Of a stretch of 42,965 bases of DNA, positions 22,151 through 30,800 are shown one piece after another (the stretch's first letter is position 1; every line of letters begins with the position of its first letter). The stretch is from positions 1 through 42,965 of the forward strand of contig NZ_AOJH01000072.1 in NCBI RefSeq assembly GCF_000337355.1, written 5' to 3'. The stretch is from Halorubrum kocurii JCM 14978. Lineage in GTDB: Archaea > Halobacteriota > Halobacteria > Halobacteriales > Haloferacaceae. Made by a program: the position numbers and the translations under genes. Under the pieces are notes generated by a model. That model was not told the origin of the DNA, searched no databases, and worked only from the letters and a program-made list of their open reading frames with translations.

Positions 22151-23062
22151 ATGAGCAGGCAGCGGGCGACCGCGTTCGTTCCCGGTCACGTCACCGCCTT
22201 CTTCAGCGCGCACCCGGCCGAGCGCCCCGCGGCCGCCGGCTCGCGCGGCGCCGGGGTGACGCTCACGGACGGGGTCACGGTCCGGGTGGCGGCGGACGAA
22301 GCGGCCCCGGGAACCGCGCCCGCCGGGTCCCGCACCATCGACGGCGAGTCGGGGACCGTCGGCGCGGTCGAGGACGTGCTCGCGGCGCTCGGGCTGGGCC
22401 GGGACGCCGGCGACCGCCCGGCGGTCGACGTCGCGGTCGAGACGGACCTCCCGATCGGCGCCGGCTTCGGCGTCTCGGGGGCGGCCGCGCTCGGCGCGGC
22501 GCTCGCCGCGAACGACGCCTTCGACCGCGGCCGCTCCGAGAACGAGCTGGTCCGGATCGCCCACGAGGCGGAGGTAGGCCGCGGCACCGGCCTCGGCGAC
22601 GTGGTCGCGCAGGCGCGCGGCGGCGTCCCGATCCGGCTGGAGCCCGGCGCGCCGGGGGTCGGGGAACTCGACGGGATCCCCGCGGACGCGCGCGTCGAGT
22701 ACGTCACGTTCGGCGAGCTGTCGACCGAGCGGGTGTTGGGCGGCGACACCGCCGCGCTCTCGGCCGCGGGGGAGGACGCGCTCGCCCGCCTCCGCGCCGA
22801 CCCGCGGCTCCAGACCCTGATGGACGCGGCCCGGGCGTTCGCCCGCGAGGCGGACCTCCTCGTTCCCGAGGTCGCCGAGGCGATCGCGGCGGTCGAGGAG
22901 TCGGAAGGTGATTCACCCGAGAACTCCGACGACTGCGGCGCCGCCATGGCGATGCTCGGCCGCACCGTCTTCGCGCTCGGCACCGGCCTCTCCGACGCGG
23001 GCTACGACCCCGAGGTCTGCCGGGTCGACGCCGCGGGCGCGCGGCTCGTCGAGCAGCAGTGA
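22151..23062 (+). CDS. pantoate kinase (archaeal CoA synthesis)
   Basis: A 303-residue GHMP-superfamily kinase. Archaeal pantoate kinase phosphorylates pantoate before phosphopantothenate synthetase acts, replacing the bacterial pantothenate kinase route. Seen: FVPGHVTAFFSAHPAERP at the N-terminus, typical of the archaeal family; the GHMP phosphate-binding loop LPIGAGFGVSGAAALGAALA (about 98-117); GRGTGLGDVVAQARGG; and a C-terminal motif AMAMLGRTVFALG. The ATG at 22151 begins just before the conserved N-terminus, whereas the frame is open further upstream. No other CoA gene is in the window. Confidence 0.88.
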   Translation: MSRQRATAFVPGHVTAFFSAHPAERPAAAGSRGAGVTLTDGVTVRVAADEAAPGTAPAGSRTIDGESGTVGAVEDVLAALGLGRDAGDRPAVDVAVETDLPIGAGFGVSGAAALGAALAANDAFDRGRSENELVRIAHEAEVGRGTGLGDVVAQARGGVPIRLEPGAPGVGELDGIPADARVEYVTFGELSTERVLGGDTAALSAAGEDALARLRADPRLQTLMDAARAFAREADLLVPEVAEAIAAVEESEGDSPENSDDCGAAMAMLGRTVFALGTGLSDAGYDPEVCRVDAAGARLVEQQ

Positions 23063-23069
23063 GGTTCTT

Positions 23070-23160
23070 GTGCGGTGGCGTGTGCCTCCGAGTGGCCGAT
23101 AAGCCACGAGGAGCACAGCGAGCGTGCGCGCTCCTCACGGCTGGGGCTTTGGAAGTGTTC
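23070..23160 (-). repeat. intergenic repeat element, short copy (A)
   Basis: Read on the minus strand this element begins GAACACTTCCAAAGCCCCAG at 23160, continues through GCGCACGCTCGCTGTGCTCC, and ends AGGCACACGCCACCGCAC at 23070. Both ends match the larger element at 24826-25079 almost base for base, in opposite orientation, so it is an internally deleted copy. A TTATAA box lies just upstream in the same orientation (23184-23189). Confidence 0.65.
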
Positions 23161-23265
23161 GCAGGCGACCTCCCGTCGATCACTTATAAAAACCTGCCGA
23201 GCCGACGCGTGTAATCGCGACCGCTCCGCCGTCCGCGACGTATCCCTCGGCGACGCCGACGAACA

Positions 23266-23276
23266 AAGCTTTACCG
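23266..23276 (+). promoter_or_regulatory. probable TATA box of srp54
   Basis: AAGCTTTACC region, centred about 29 bases before the ATG at 23300, fits a leaderless start. The stronger TTATAA at 23184-23189 is about 110 bases from the ATG and may instead serve the repeat element. Confidence 0.4.
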
Positions 23277-23299
23277 CGTCGACCGCCTATCTCCGGCAA

Positions 23300-24694
23300 A
23301 TGGTACTCGACGACCTCGGCACGTCCCTCCGGAGCAGCCTCGACAAGCTCCAGGGGAAGTCCCGACTCTCCGAGAGCGACGTCGAGGAGATCGTCAAGGA
23401 GATCCAGCGCTCGCTCCTCTCCGCCGACGTCGACGTCTCCCTCGTCATGGAGCTGTCGGACTCGATCAAGTCCCGCGCCCTCGACGAGGAGCCGCCGGGC
23501 GGCACGACCGCGAAGGACCACGTCCTCAAGATCGTCTACGAGGAGATGGTCGAGCTGGTCGGGGACTCCACCGAGCTCCCCTTAGAGAACCAGACGATCC
23601 TCCTCGCCGGCCTCCAGGGGTCGGGGAAGACCACCTCCGCCGCCAAGATGGCGTGGTGGTTCTCGAAGAAGGGGCTCCGCCCCGCCGTCATTCAGACGGA
23701 CACCTTCCGGCCCGGCGCGTACGACCAGGCCAAGCAGATGTGCGAGCGCGCGGAGGTCGAGTTCTACGGCGACCCCGACAACGACGACCCCGTCGACATC
23801 GCGCGGACGGGACTCGAGGAGACCGAGGACGCCGACGTGCACATCGTGGACACGGCCGGGCGCCACGCGCTCGAAGACGACCTCATCGCAGAGATCGAGG
23901 AGATCGAGGGCGCCGTCGACCCCGACCGCTCCCTCCTCGTCCTCGACGCCGCGATCGGGCAGGGCGCCAAGGAGCAGGCCCGCCAGTTCGAGGAGTCGAT
24001 CGGCATCGAGGGCGTGATGATCACCAAGCTCGACGGGACCGCGAAGGGCGGGGGCGCGCTGACGGCCGTCAACGAGACGGACTCCTCCATCGCCTTCCTC
24101 GGGACCGGCGAGACGGTCCAGGACATCGAGCGGTTCGAGCCCTCCGGGTTCATCTCGCGGCTGCTCGGGATGGGCGACCTCAAGCAGCTCTCCGAGCGCG
24201 TCGAGCGCGCCATGCAGGAGACCCAGGAGGAGGACGAGGACTGGGACCCCGAGGACATGCTGAAAGGGGAGTTCACCCTGAAGGACATGAAAAAGCAGAT
24301 GGACGCGATGAACCGGATGGGGCCCCTCGATCAGGTGATGGACATGATCCCCGGGCTCGGCGGCGGGATGATGGACCAGCTCCCGGACGACGCGATGGAC
24401 GTCACCCAAGACCGGATGCGCAAGTTCGAGCGGATCATGGACTCGATGACCGACGAGGAGCTGACGAACCCCCGCGTCGTCGGCCAGTCGCGCACGGAGC
24501 GGATCGCGCGCGGCTCCGGCACCGACGAGGAGACGGTACAGCAGCTGTTAGAGCAGCACTCGATGATGGAACAGACGATCAGCCAGTTCCAGGGGATGGG
24601 CGAGGGCGACATGCAGCGCATGATGAAGAAGATGGGCGGCGGCGAGGGCGGCGGTCTCGGCGACATGATGGGCGGCGGCAAAGGGCCGTTTTAA
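23300..24694 (+). CDS. srp54: signal recognition particle GTPase SRP54
   Basis: A 464-residue SRP54. It binds signal sequences and 7S RNA and docks the ribosome to FtsY at the membrane. The N domain (1-95) contains [17 protein letters not shown]. The G domain has G1 GLQGSGKTT (104-112), the closing-loop aspartates around [11 protein letters not shown]3 DTAGR (184-188), G4 TKLD (242-245) and the GTAKGGGAL motif. The M domain (about 300-464) is methionine-rich ([25 protein letters not shown]) and ends in a Gly/Met tail. Length and domain order are normal. The ATG at 23300 is chosen because the sequence upstream is not SRP54-like. It is flanked by inverted copies of an intergenic repeat. Confidence 0.97.
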   Translation: MVLDDLGTSLRSSLDKLQGKSRLSESDVEEIVKEIQRSLLSADVDVSLVMELSDSIKSRALDEEPPGGTTAKDHVLKIVYEEMVELVGDSTELPLENQTILLAGLQGSGKTTSAAKMAWWFSKKGLRPAVIQTDTFRPGAYDQAKQMCERAEVEFYGDPDNDDPVDIARTGLEETEDADVHIVDTAGRHALEDDLIAEIEEIEGAVDPDRSLLVLDAAIGQGAKEQARQFEESIGIEGVMITKLDGTAKGGGALTAVNETDSSIAFLGTGETVQDIERFEPSGFISRLLGMGDLKQLSERVERAMQETQEEDEDWDPEDMLKGEFTLKDMKKQMDAMNRMGPLDQVMDMIPGLGGGMMDQLPDDAMDVTQDRMRKFERIMDSMTDEELTNPRVVGQSRTERIARGSGTDEETVQQLLEQHSMMEQTISQFQGMGEGDMQRMMKKMGGGEGGGLGDMMGGGKGPF

Positions 24695-24825
24695 ACGGGT
24701 GAGCGAGAGTAGCGTTTGACCGTGGCCGGTCGATATACTATTCGGGACGCAAGGCTCGACACGGTCGCCGTCGACGCTTCAGCCGATCACTTATAAATAG
24801 ATGCCGCCGTCAGCGGATCGACGAC
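24695..24825. other. noncoding gap after srp54 with a promoter-like box
   Basis: No gene is visible. It holds CACTTATAAATAG at about 24789-24801, a strong TATA-like site about 35 bases before the repeat element at 24826 and reading toward it. A copy of the same CGATCACTTATAA string occurs at 23178-23190 on the other side of srp54. Confidence 0.5.
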
Positions 24826-25079
24826 GAACACCGCCAAAGCCCCAGCCGCGAGGCGGGCGCACACTCGTTGCGCTCCTCGCTCGTTCGCTCCGCTCACTCG
24901 CTGCGGTGCTTACGTCGTCTGCGCCCGACTCGCGGCTGCCCCTTTGAGTCCCGCCCCGCACAGCAACCGCACCTCACGCCTCCCCAGCCTCGCGGCTCCC
25001 GCCGCTTCGCTTCGGTCGCCGCGTCCCTCGCGCGTGCTGCTCGGCCGCGAGGCGGCCTCACAGGCACGCGCCACCGCAC
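24826..25079 (+). repeat. intergenic repeat element, long copy (B)
   Basis: A 254-bp noncoding block. It begins GAACACCGCCAAAGCCCCAG, has a run of CGCTC/GCTCG words with palindromic potential (CTCGCTCGTTCGCTCCGCTC), and ends AGGCACGCGCCACCGCAC just before the 3' end of the Cmi4-like gene. Both ends match element A at 23070-23160 in inverse orientation. I see no reading frame with haloarchaeal character. It may be a dispersed repeat or a transcribed noncoding RNA. Confidence 0.6.
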
Positions 25080-25084
25080 ACGTT

Positions 25085-25765
25085 TTATAACTTCGTGTCC
25101 GTCTCCATGTCCTCGGTCGCCGCTTCGAGGCCGTCGTTGCGCGCGGTCTCGGCGTGCGAGCCCTCGATCTCCGCGTCGGTGAGGAGGTCGCGGAGCTCGT
25201 CGCGGAACCGGTCGTTCGTGCGGGTGGAAGTCAGGTCCACGCGGGCGATCCGGGCGTACTTCGCGACGACGTCGGGGTCGACGTCGAGGGCGTCCGCGCA
25301 CTCGACGATCGAGCGCCCCTCGGCCGTCAGCTGCTTCAGGTCGTCGTAGTCGAACGCGGCGTCGTCGACCTCCCTGTCGGCCTCGCGGACGAGGTGGAGG
25401 TCGAGCCGCGCGTCGCGGACCGTGGCTGGCTCGACGACGGGCGCCCCCGCCGACTCGGTCCCCGCTTCGGAACGCTCGCCGTCCTCGTCCGCCTCCCGCT
25501 CCTCGACGAGCGCGGCCGCGACCGCCTCGTCGTCGTCCGCCTCGAAGCGCCCGCGAGCGATCCGTGCGTAAGTCGCGTCGTCGAGGTCGGTCGAGAAGTC
25601 GTACCGCTCGCGCATCGCGGCGACCACCTCCCGGACCCGCTCGTCGACCGCCGCCTCGTCGCGGTCGGTGAGCGTCCCGCGGGACTCCGCCTGCCGCTCG
25701 GTGACCGTCTCCGACCCGGTGGTCTCGACGAAGATGTCGCGGAGCTCGGAGGTCTTCTCGTCCAT
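25085..25765 (-). CDS. conserved haloarchaeal protein, Cmi4-like
   Basis: A 226-residue acidic soluble protein: MDEKTSELRDIFVETTGSET, TLTDRDEAAVDERVREVVAA, and a helical C-terminal part with DYDDLKQLTAEGRSIVECAD and VVAKYARIARVDL, which looks like a helix-turn-helix. I recall this opening from proteins annotated as conditioned medium-induced protein 4 (Cmi4) in haloarchaea. That annotation comes from growth-phase induction and does not give a mechanism. A TATA box (CTTATTTATCG on the minus strand, about 25789-25799) fits the ATG at 25765. The HTH-like end suggests possible DNA binding. Confidence 0.72.
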   Translation of the reverse strand: MDEKTSELRDIFVETTGSETVTERQAESRGTLTDRDEAAVDERVREVVAAMRERYDFSTDLDDATYARIARGRFEADDDEAVAAALVEEREADEDGERSEAGTESAGAPVVEPATVRDARLDLHLVREADREVDDAAFDYDDLKQLTAEGRSIVECADALDVDPDVVAKYARIARVDLTSTRTNDRFRDELRDLLTDAEIEGSHAETARNDGLEAATEDMETDTKL

Positions 25766-25903
25766 GGACGGTGGCGTACGCCCCGGCGATAAATAAGCCT
25801 CGCGTCCGGTCCGAGCCGCCTCCGGCGGTCTCTGCTCTCGCCGTCGGCGCCCTCCCCACCGTCAACCAACATCTTCAAGTCGGTTTACGAGGGTGTCGGA
25901 GAC

Positions 25904-26485
25904 ATGGCAACCAGCACGGAGTCCGTGGATCTCGTCGGCGACGAGGCCGCGACGAACCTCGCCCGCGCGGCGCTGTTCGCCGCGCTCGTCGGCGCGTTCG
26001 CGTACGTGACGTTCCCGAATCCCGTCTCGCCCGTCTCGGTGACGCTCCAGGTCCTCGGCGTGTTCCTCGCCGGGGTCTACCTCGGCCCGGTGTGGGGGGC
26101 CGCGTCGCTCGTCCTCTACCTCGCCGCCGGCGCGGTCGGCGCGCCGGTGTTCGAGGGGGGCTCCGCCGGCGTCGGCGCGCTCGTCGGACAGTCGGCGGGC
26201 TACCTCTGGTCGTACCCGCTCGCCGCCGGCGCGGTCGGCGCGGTCGTCCACCGGGGCGCGGCGCTCCGCGACCTCGATACCGTCGGGCTCCCGACGCTCG
26301 TTGGCGCGATGGCCCTCGGTACCGTCATTATCTACGCGCTCGGCGTCGCCGGGCTCGCGTACGTGCTCTCGCTCGGTCCCGTCGAGGCGGTGACCGTCGG
26401 CGCCGTCGCGTTCCTCCCCGCGGAGGCGCTGAAGATCGCCGCGGCGGTCGGCATCGTGCGCTCCGACGCGGTCGCGGCCGCGTGA
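25904..26485 (+). CDS. bioY: biotin ECF transporter S component BioY
   Basis: A 193-residue integral membrane protein with about six helices, the substrate-binding subunit of an energy-coupling-factor biotin importer. Family signatures: FPNPVSPVSVTLQVLGVFLA (the conserved P-V-x-T-L-Q segment), LGPVWGAASLVLYLAAGAVG, and GAPVFEGGSAGVGALVGQSA containing the G-x-P-V-F and glycine-rich loop. The C-terminal FLPAEALKIAAAVGI is also typical (F-x-P-x-D/E-x-x-K). It is followed 40 bp later by its ATPase and transmembrane partners. No BirA-type operator is recognisable upstream. Confidence 0.93.
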   Translation: MATSTESVDLVGDEAATNLARAALFAALVGAFAYVTFPNPVSPVSVTLQVLGVFLAGVYLGPVWGAASLVLYLAAGAVGAPVFEGGSAGVGALVGQSAGYLWSYPLAAGAVGAVVHRGAALRDLDTVGLPTLVGAMALGTVIIYALGVAGLAYVLSLGPVEAVTVGAVAFLPAEALKIAAAVGIVRSDAVAAA

Positions 26486-26525
26486 GTCGCCACGTGACTT
26501 GCCCCGCGGCCCCCGAGGTGGCGCC

Positions 26526-27299
26526 GTGATCGGCGTCGAGGGCGTCACCCGTCGGTTCGACGGCGGGGCCACCGGGAACGCGGGCGGCGTCGTCGCGGTC
26601 GACGACGTGACCCTCTCGATCCCGGACGGCGAGTTCCTGATCGTCGCCGGCGCGAACGGCTCCGGGAAGACGACGCTCGTCCGGACGTTCAACGGGCTCG
26701 TGACCCCGGACTCGGGGACGGTCACCGTCAACGGGACGCCCGTGCGCGACGACCTCGTCGCCGCGCGGTCGGCGGTCGGAATGGTGTTTCAGGACCCCCG
26801 CGACCAGCTCGTCGCCGCCACCGTCGGCGCGGACGTGGCGTTCGGGCCGGAGAACCTCGGCTGCTCGCACGCCGAGATCGACCGGCGGGTCGACGACGCG
26901 CTCGCGGCGGTAAACATGGCCGACCGCGAGGACGAGCGGATCGCGAGCCTTTCCGGCGGCGAGCGCGAGCGCGTCGCGATCGCCGGCGCGCTCGCGATGG
27001 AACCCGACCACCTCGTCCTGGACGAGCCGTTCACCGGGCTGGACGAACCGGCTCGGCGGTCGGTGCTCGACCGCCTGCGCGACCTCCGCGCCGCCGGTAC
27101 GAGCGTGATCGTCGTGACTCACGACCTCCGCGACGTGCTCGGACTCGCCGATCGGGTGGTGGGACTGTCCGCGGGTCGGGTCGCGGTCGACGACGCGCCG
27201 CGGGGGGCGGCCGCGGAACTGCCGGGGCTGGACGTGCGGGTCCCCGCGGGATTCGACGGTCGGTCCGCGGACGCCGCCGATACCTCGTCCAGTCCGTGA
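26526..27299 (+). CDS. bioM: ECF transporter ATPase BioM
   Basis: A 257-residue ABC ATPase of the ECF A-component family, energising biotin uptake with BioY and BioN. Walker A GANGSGKT (42-49), Q-loop VFQDPRDQLVAATVGADVAF (the F-Q-x-P-x-x-Q form typical of ECF/Cbi ATPases), signature LSGGERERVAIAGAL, Walker B HLVLDEPFTGLDEP, H-loop VTHDLRDV. The start is GTG at 26526, which begins IGVEGVTRRF; further upstream codons add only Arg/Pro. Its TGA overlaps the next gene's start (GTGA), so the two are translationally coupled. Confidence 0.93.
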   Translation: MIGVEGVTRRFDGGATGNAGGVVAVDDVTLSIPDGEFLIVAGANGSGKTTLVRTFNGLVTPDSGTVTVNGTPVRDDLVAARSAVGMVFQDPRDQLVAATVGADVAFGPENLGCSHAEIDRRVDDALAAVNMADREDERIASLSGGERERVAIAGALAMEPDHLVLDEPFTGLDEPARRSVLDRLRDLRAAGTSVIVVTHDLRDVLGLADRVVGLSAGRVAVDDAPRGAAAELPGLDVRVPAGFDGRSADAADTSSSP

Positions 27300-28009
27300 C
27301 CCTCTCGTACGTCCCCGACGACTCGCTCGCTCACCGGCTCGACCCCCGGTCGAAGCTCCTCGTGCAGGCCGGGTTCGCGGCGGCCGCGTACGCGTACACG
27401 ACGCCCCGCGGGCTCGGGGCGCTCACCCTCTTCGCGGTCGCCTGGCTCGCCCTCTCGGGAGGGGGTCCCCGCGATCTGTGGGCTTACCGGTTCGCGCTTC
27501 CGGTGCTCGCCCTCGCGCCGCTCGTCGCCGGCGCGACCCTCGGCGCGCCGTGGTTCCGCGTCGAGCGCGCCGCGACCACGGGGCTCGCGAGCTACCGCGT
27601 CCTGCTGATCCTCGTCGTCGCGGCCGGCTACGTCAGGTCGACGCCGGTCCGGGAGTCGCGAGCGGCGATCCAGCGGTCGGTGCCGGGGAAGCCCGGACAG
27701 TTCCTCGGCGTCGGCGTCGCGCTCGTCTTCCGATTCCTTCCACTTTTGAAGCGGGACCTGCTGACGGCGCGGGAGGCGATCCGCGCCCGCGGCGGCGACG
27801 CGCTTCCGGTCCGCGACCGCATGCGGCTCGTCGCCGTCGCGGGGATCAACCGGGCGTTCGGGCGGGCCGACCGGCTGGGGACCGCGCTGAACGCCCGGTG
27901 TTTCGCGTGGAACCCGACGCTCCCGCGGCTGGCGCTCGGCCCCGCGGACTACCCGGCGCTCGCGGTCGGCGCGGGGCTGCTGGCGGCGGCCGTCGTTCCC
28001 CTCGTGTAG
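27296..28009 (+). CDS. bioN: ECF transporter T component BioN
   Basis: A 237-residue transmembrane coupling subunit (EcfT/CbiQ family). It has an N-terminal DPRSKLLVQAGFAAAAYAYT helix, further helices to about residue 110, and the two cytoplasmic coupling-helix motifs that contact the ATPase, seen as AREAIRARGGD and LNARCFAW (A-R-A/C type). The GTG at 27296 overlaps the bioM stop. One or two hydrophobic stretches end the protein (about 215-237). Gene order bioY-bioM-bioN is the classic arrangement. Confidence 0.9.
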   Translation: MTLSYVPDDSLAHRLDPRSKLLVQAGFAAAAYAYTTPRGLGALTLFAVAWLALSGGGPRDLWAYRFALPVLALAPLVAGATLGAPWFRVERAATTGLASYRVLLILVVAAGYVRSTPVRESRAAIQRSVPGKPGQFLGVGVALVFRFLPLLKRDLLTAREAIRARGGDALPVRDRMRLVAVAGINRAFGRADRLGTALNARCFAWNPTLPRLALGPADYPALAVGAGLLAAAVVPLV

Positions 28010-28048
28010 CCGGCCGGGAAACGCCGGAGGACGTGCCCCGCGTTGTGG

Positions 28049-28058
28049 CAAGTTTTAA
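28049..28058 (+). promoter_or_regulatory. TATA box of the Hdr-like Fe-S protein gene
   Basis: AAGTTTTAAC, centred about 30 bases before the ATG at 28084, in a GC-rich 74-bp gap. Confidence 0.5.
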
Positions 28059-28083
28059 CCCCGCCGTATCCGCCTGATCGATC

Positions 28084-30270
28084 ATGACTCCCCTGCAGGC
28101 GGCCACCCGGGAGACGTTCTGGACGATCGGTCCGGTCGGGAAGGTCGCGTTCTACTGGCTCGCTGCTGTCGCGATCCTCGTATTCCTGTACGGGGTGTAC
28201 GCCCGGTTCGCGGCGTACGCCCGCGGGAGCGAGGACCCCCGCGACCGGCTGTCGGACCTCCCCGCCCGGACCGTCGCGGCGACGAAGACGGTCATGTCGA
28301 ACGAGAACCAGTTCGACAGAGACCTGTACGCCGGCGTGATGCACACGTTCGTGCTGTGGGGCTTCCTCACCCTGCTCGTCGCGACGACCATCCTCGGCTT
28401 CGACATCGACGTGTACCGCCCGCTCGCGGGCGAGTCGTTCTGGGTGGGCGACTTCTACTTAGCCTACCAGTTCACCGTCGACGCCTTCGGGCTGCTGTTC
28501 GTCGTCGGCGTCGGCATGGCGATGTACCGCCGGTACCGGAACCGCGAGGGGCGGCTGTGGGGCAAACACACCTCGCTCGAGGACGACGCGTTCGTCTGGA
28601 CCCTCTTCGCGCTCGGGGTCGGCGGGTTCGTCGTGCAGGCGCTCGGCATCGTCGGCCAACCGGCGCGGGCGGACGAGACGGTGAGCTTCATCGGCATGGC
28701 GATGGCGGCCGGCTTCCGGTGGCTGGGACTGACGGCCGGCGGCGCCGAGGCGATCTACGGTGTCGTCTGGTGGAGCCACTCGCTGCTGGCGTTCGCCTTC
28801 ATCGCGTGGATCCCGTACGCGAAGCCGTTCCACATGATCTCCTCGTTCGCGAACGTCGTCGCCCGCGACGAGAAGGCGGGCGCGCGGCTCCCGAACGTCC
28901 CGGCCGACCTCGACCACACCAACGCCGAGTCGATCGAGGACTTCACCTGGAAGGAGCTGATGGACGGCGACGCCTGCACGAAGTGCGGGCGGTGTACCGA
29001 CGCCTGCCCCGCTGACACGGTCGGTCGGAACCTCGACCCGCGGGACGTAATCTTAGATCTGAAGGCGTACCGCGAGTCCGTGAGCGACGACCCGGTGGCG
29101 GGCGGCGGGAGCGCGGTCGCGACCGACGGCGGCGTGGCCAGCTCCGCCGCCGCCTCCGACGGCGGCACCGTCCCCATCGTCGCCGACGAGGGCGGGGTCA
29201 TCGCCAGCGAGTCGATGGAGTCGTGCATGTCGTGTATGGCCTGCATGGACGCCTGCCCCGTCGACATCGAGCACCTCACCTCCTTCACCAAGCTGAACCG
29301 CCAGCTCGTCGACGAGGGGGCGGTCGACTCCAACCTCCAGGGCGTGTTCCAGGACGTGATGCAGAAGGGGAACACCTTCGGCGAGTCGCAGTCGGCCCGC
29401 GGCGACTGGGCGGACGAGCTGGACGACGTCGAGGTCCCGGACGCCCGCGAGCGCGAGGTGGAGTACCTCTGGTACGTCGGCGACTACCCGAGCTTCGACG
29501 ACCGGAACAAGAAGGTCGCCCGCGCGCTCGCTCGCCTGTTCGACGAGGCGGGCGTCGAGTTCGGGATCCTCTTCGACGACGAGAAGACCGACGGCAACGA
29601 CATCCGGCGGATCGGCGAGGAGTTCCTCTACCTCGAGCTCGCGGGCCACCACGTCGAGACGTTCGCGGACTGCGAGTTCGACACGATCGTCTGTACGGAC
29701 CCACACTCGTACAACACCATCAAAAACGAGTACCCCGAGGTGGACTTCGCGGAGTTCGCGGACGACCCGATGATGCCGTTCGACCGCGAGGAGCCGTGGA
29801 ACGCCGACGGGGAGATCGACGTGTTGCACTGGACGCAAGTGGTCGAGCGGCTGGTCGACGAGGGGCGGCTGAGCCTCGCGGGCGACGAGCTCGACTACAC
29901 CGTCACCTACCACGACCCCTGTCACCTCGGGCGGTACAACGACGAGTACGAGGCGCCCCGCGAGCTGATCCGGGCGACCGGCGCCGACCTCTACGAGATG
30001 CCGCGCTCGCGGAACGACTCGTTCTGCTGCGGCGGCGGCGGCGGCGGGCTCTGGACCGAGCACGAGGAGGACGTCAAGCCGAGCGAAGAGCGCCTCCGCG
30101 AGGCGGTGGAGGACACCGACGCCGGCGACGCTATCGAGAAGTTCGTCGTCGCCTGCCCGATGTGCACGACGATGTTCGAGGACGGGCGGAAGACGGGGGA
30201 CTTCGAGGACGACGTGGAGGTCGTCGACGTCGCGGAGCTGCTGATCGAGGCGGTGGAGGCGGGGTCATAG
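28084..30270 (+). CDS. membrane-bound HdrD/GlpC-like Fe-S oxidoreductase
   Basis: A 728-residue fusion. The N-terminal part (about 20-260) has five or more helices with histidines placed as in haem-b subunits (VMHTFVLWGFLT; WWSHSLLAFAFI), like HdrE/NarI. Two 4Fe-4S clusters follow: CTKCGRCTDACP from Cys298 and CMSCMACMDACP from Cys381, separated by an Ala/Ser/Gly insertion. The C-terminal half carries two CCG-type domains. The second is complete (DPCHLG at Cys613, CCGGGGGG at 648-649, CPMC at 691-694), while the first keeps only fragments such as CTDPHSYNTIKNEYP. Related proteins pass electrons between thiols or flavoproteins and quinone. In haloarchaea an ETF or lactate link is likely but not shown here. 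Confidence 0.87.
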   Translation: MTPLQAATRETFWTIGPVGKVAFYWLAAVAILVFLYGVYARFAAYARGSEDPRDRLSDLPARTVAATKTVMSNENQFDRDLYAGVMHTFVLWGFLTLLVATTILGFDIDVYRPLAGESFWVGDFYLAYQFTVDAFGLLFVVGVGMAMYRRYRNREGRLWGKHTSLEDDAFVWTLFALGVGGFVVQALGIVGQPARADETVSFIGMAMAAGFRWLGLTAGGAEAIYGVVWWSHSLLAFAFIAWIPYAKPFHMISSFANVVARDEKAGARLPNVPADLDHTNAESIEDFTWKELMDGDACTKCGRCTDACPADTVGRNLDPRDVILDLKAYRESVSDDPVAGGGSAVATDGGVASSAAASDGGTVPIVADEGGVIASESMESCMSCMACMDACPVDIEHLTSFTKLNRQLVDEGAVDSNLQGVFQDVMQKGNTFGESQSARGDWADELDDVEVPDAREREVEYLWYVGDYPSFDDRNKKVARALARLFDEAGVEFGILFDDEKTDGNDIRRIGEEFLYLELAGHHVETFADCEFDTIVCTDPHSYNTIKNEYPEVDFAEFADDPMMPFDREEPWNADGEIDVLHWTQVVERLVDEGRLSLAGDELDYTVTYHDPCHLGRYNDEYEAPRELIRATGADLYEMPRSRNDSFCCGGGGGGLWTEHEEDVKPSEERLREAVEDTDAGDAIEKFVVACPMCTTMFEDGRKTGDFEDDVEVVDVAELLIEAVEAGS

Positions 30271-30298
30271 CCGGAGCGAATCGGAGCGCCGGTCCGGC

Positions 30299-30622
30299 TC
30301 AGGCGTTCGAGTCGGCGGGCGACGCCGACCGATCGGCGTCGACCGCGTCGTCGATCCGCCGCAGCAGCGCCCGTCCCGGCGCCCGGTCGCGCACGGGCGC
30401 GTCGCCGAGGTAGTCGATCAGCGCGTCGCGGAGGAGCGCGGCGCCGTCCGGCGTGAGCGCGCGGTCGCGCTCGATGCGCCGGATCGGTCGGCACTGCGGG
30501 GGCGCGTCGTCGCCGTCGTCGACGGCGGCCGCGCCCGCGTCGAGGAGCGCCGCGTGGGCGACCCACGCCTCCTCGCGGGACAGCGAGAGCGGGATCGGGT
30601 TCCCGGTCGTCGGTGGGACCAT
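30299..30622 (-). CDS. small hypothetical haloarchaeal protein
   Basis: A 107-residue protein starting MVPPTTGNPIPLSLSREEAW. A short Pro-rich start is followed by a helix (REEAWVAHAALLDAG), an acidic loop, a second helix region (ERDRALTPDGAALLRDALID) and a charged C-terminus. The ATG at 30622 is chosen over upstream codons because a TATA box (GTATTTTTAA on the minus strand, about 30648-30657) sits at leaderless distance. All-helical, no metal or nucleotide motif. I do not recognise a function. Confidence 0.7.
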   Translation of the reverse strand: MVPPTTGNPIPLSLSREEAWVAHAALLDAGAAAVDDGDDAPPQCRPIRRIERDRALTPDGAALLRDALIDYLGDAPVRDRAPGRALLRRIDDAVDADRSASPADSNA

Positions 30623-30647
30623 GGTCCGGGTCTTCGCACGGAGGGTC

Positions 30648-30657
30648 TTAAAAATAC
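30648..30657 (-). promoter_or_regulatory. TATA box of the 107-residue hypothetical gene
   Basis: GTATTTTTAA on the minus strand, centred about 30 bases before the ATG at 30622. Confidence 0.5.
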
Positions 30658-30706
30658 GGTCGAATCGGACGTCGGTGGCCACACCGCAGGAGACGGTCGC
30701 CGAGCG

Positions 30707-30781
30707 ATCTATATAGAGTATATATCACCGGGGAGCGGTACTGCGTCGGTCGTACCCCTCATAGCATACTACTTATATAGA
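30707..30781 (+). promoter_or_regulatory. A/T-rich double promoter region of the pst operon
   Basis: Two A/T-rich blocks stand out: GATCTATATAGAGTATATAT (30707-30726) and CTTATATAGA (30772-30781). The second is centred 25 bases before the pstS ATG at 30801 and is the likely TATA box. The first could be a second promoter or a regulator site. Between them GGTAC and GTACC form a loose inverted repeat (30737-30741 and 30752-30756). Phosphate-responsive control is expected from the genes but not proven by a known box. Confidence 0.5.
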
Positions 30782-30800
30782 AAACGCTCTCATTCAGGTG

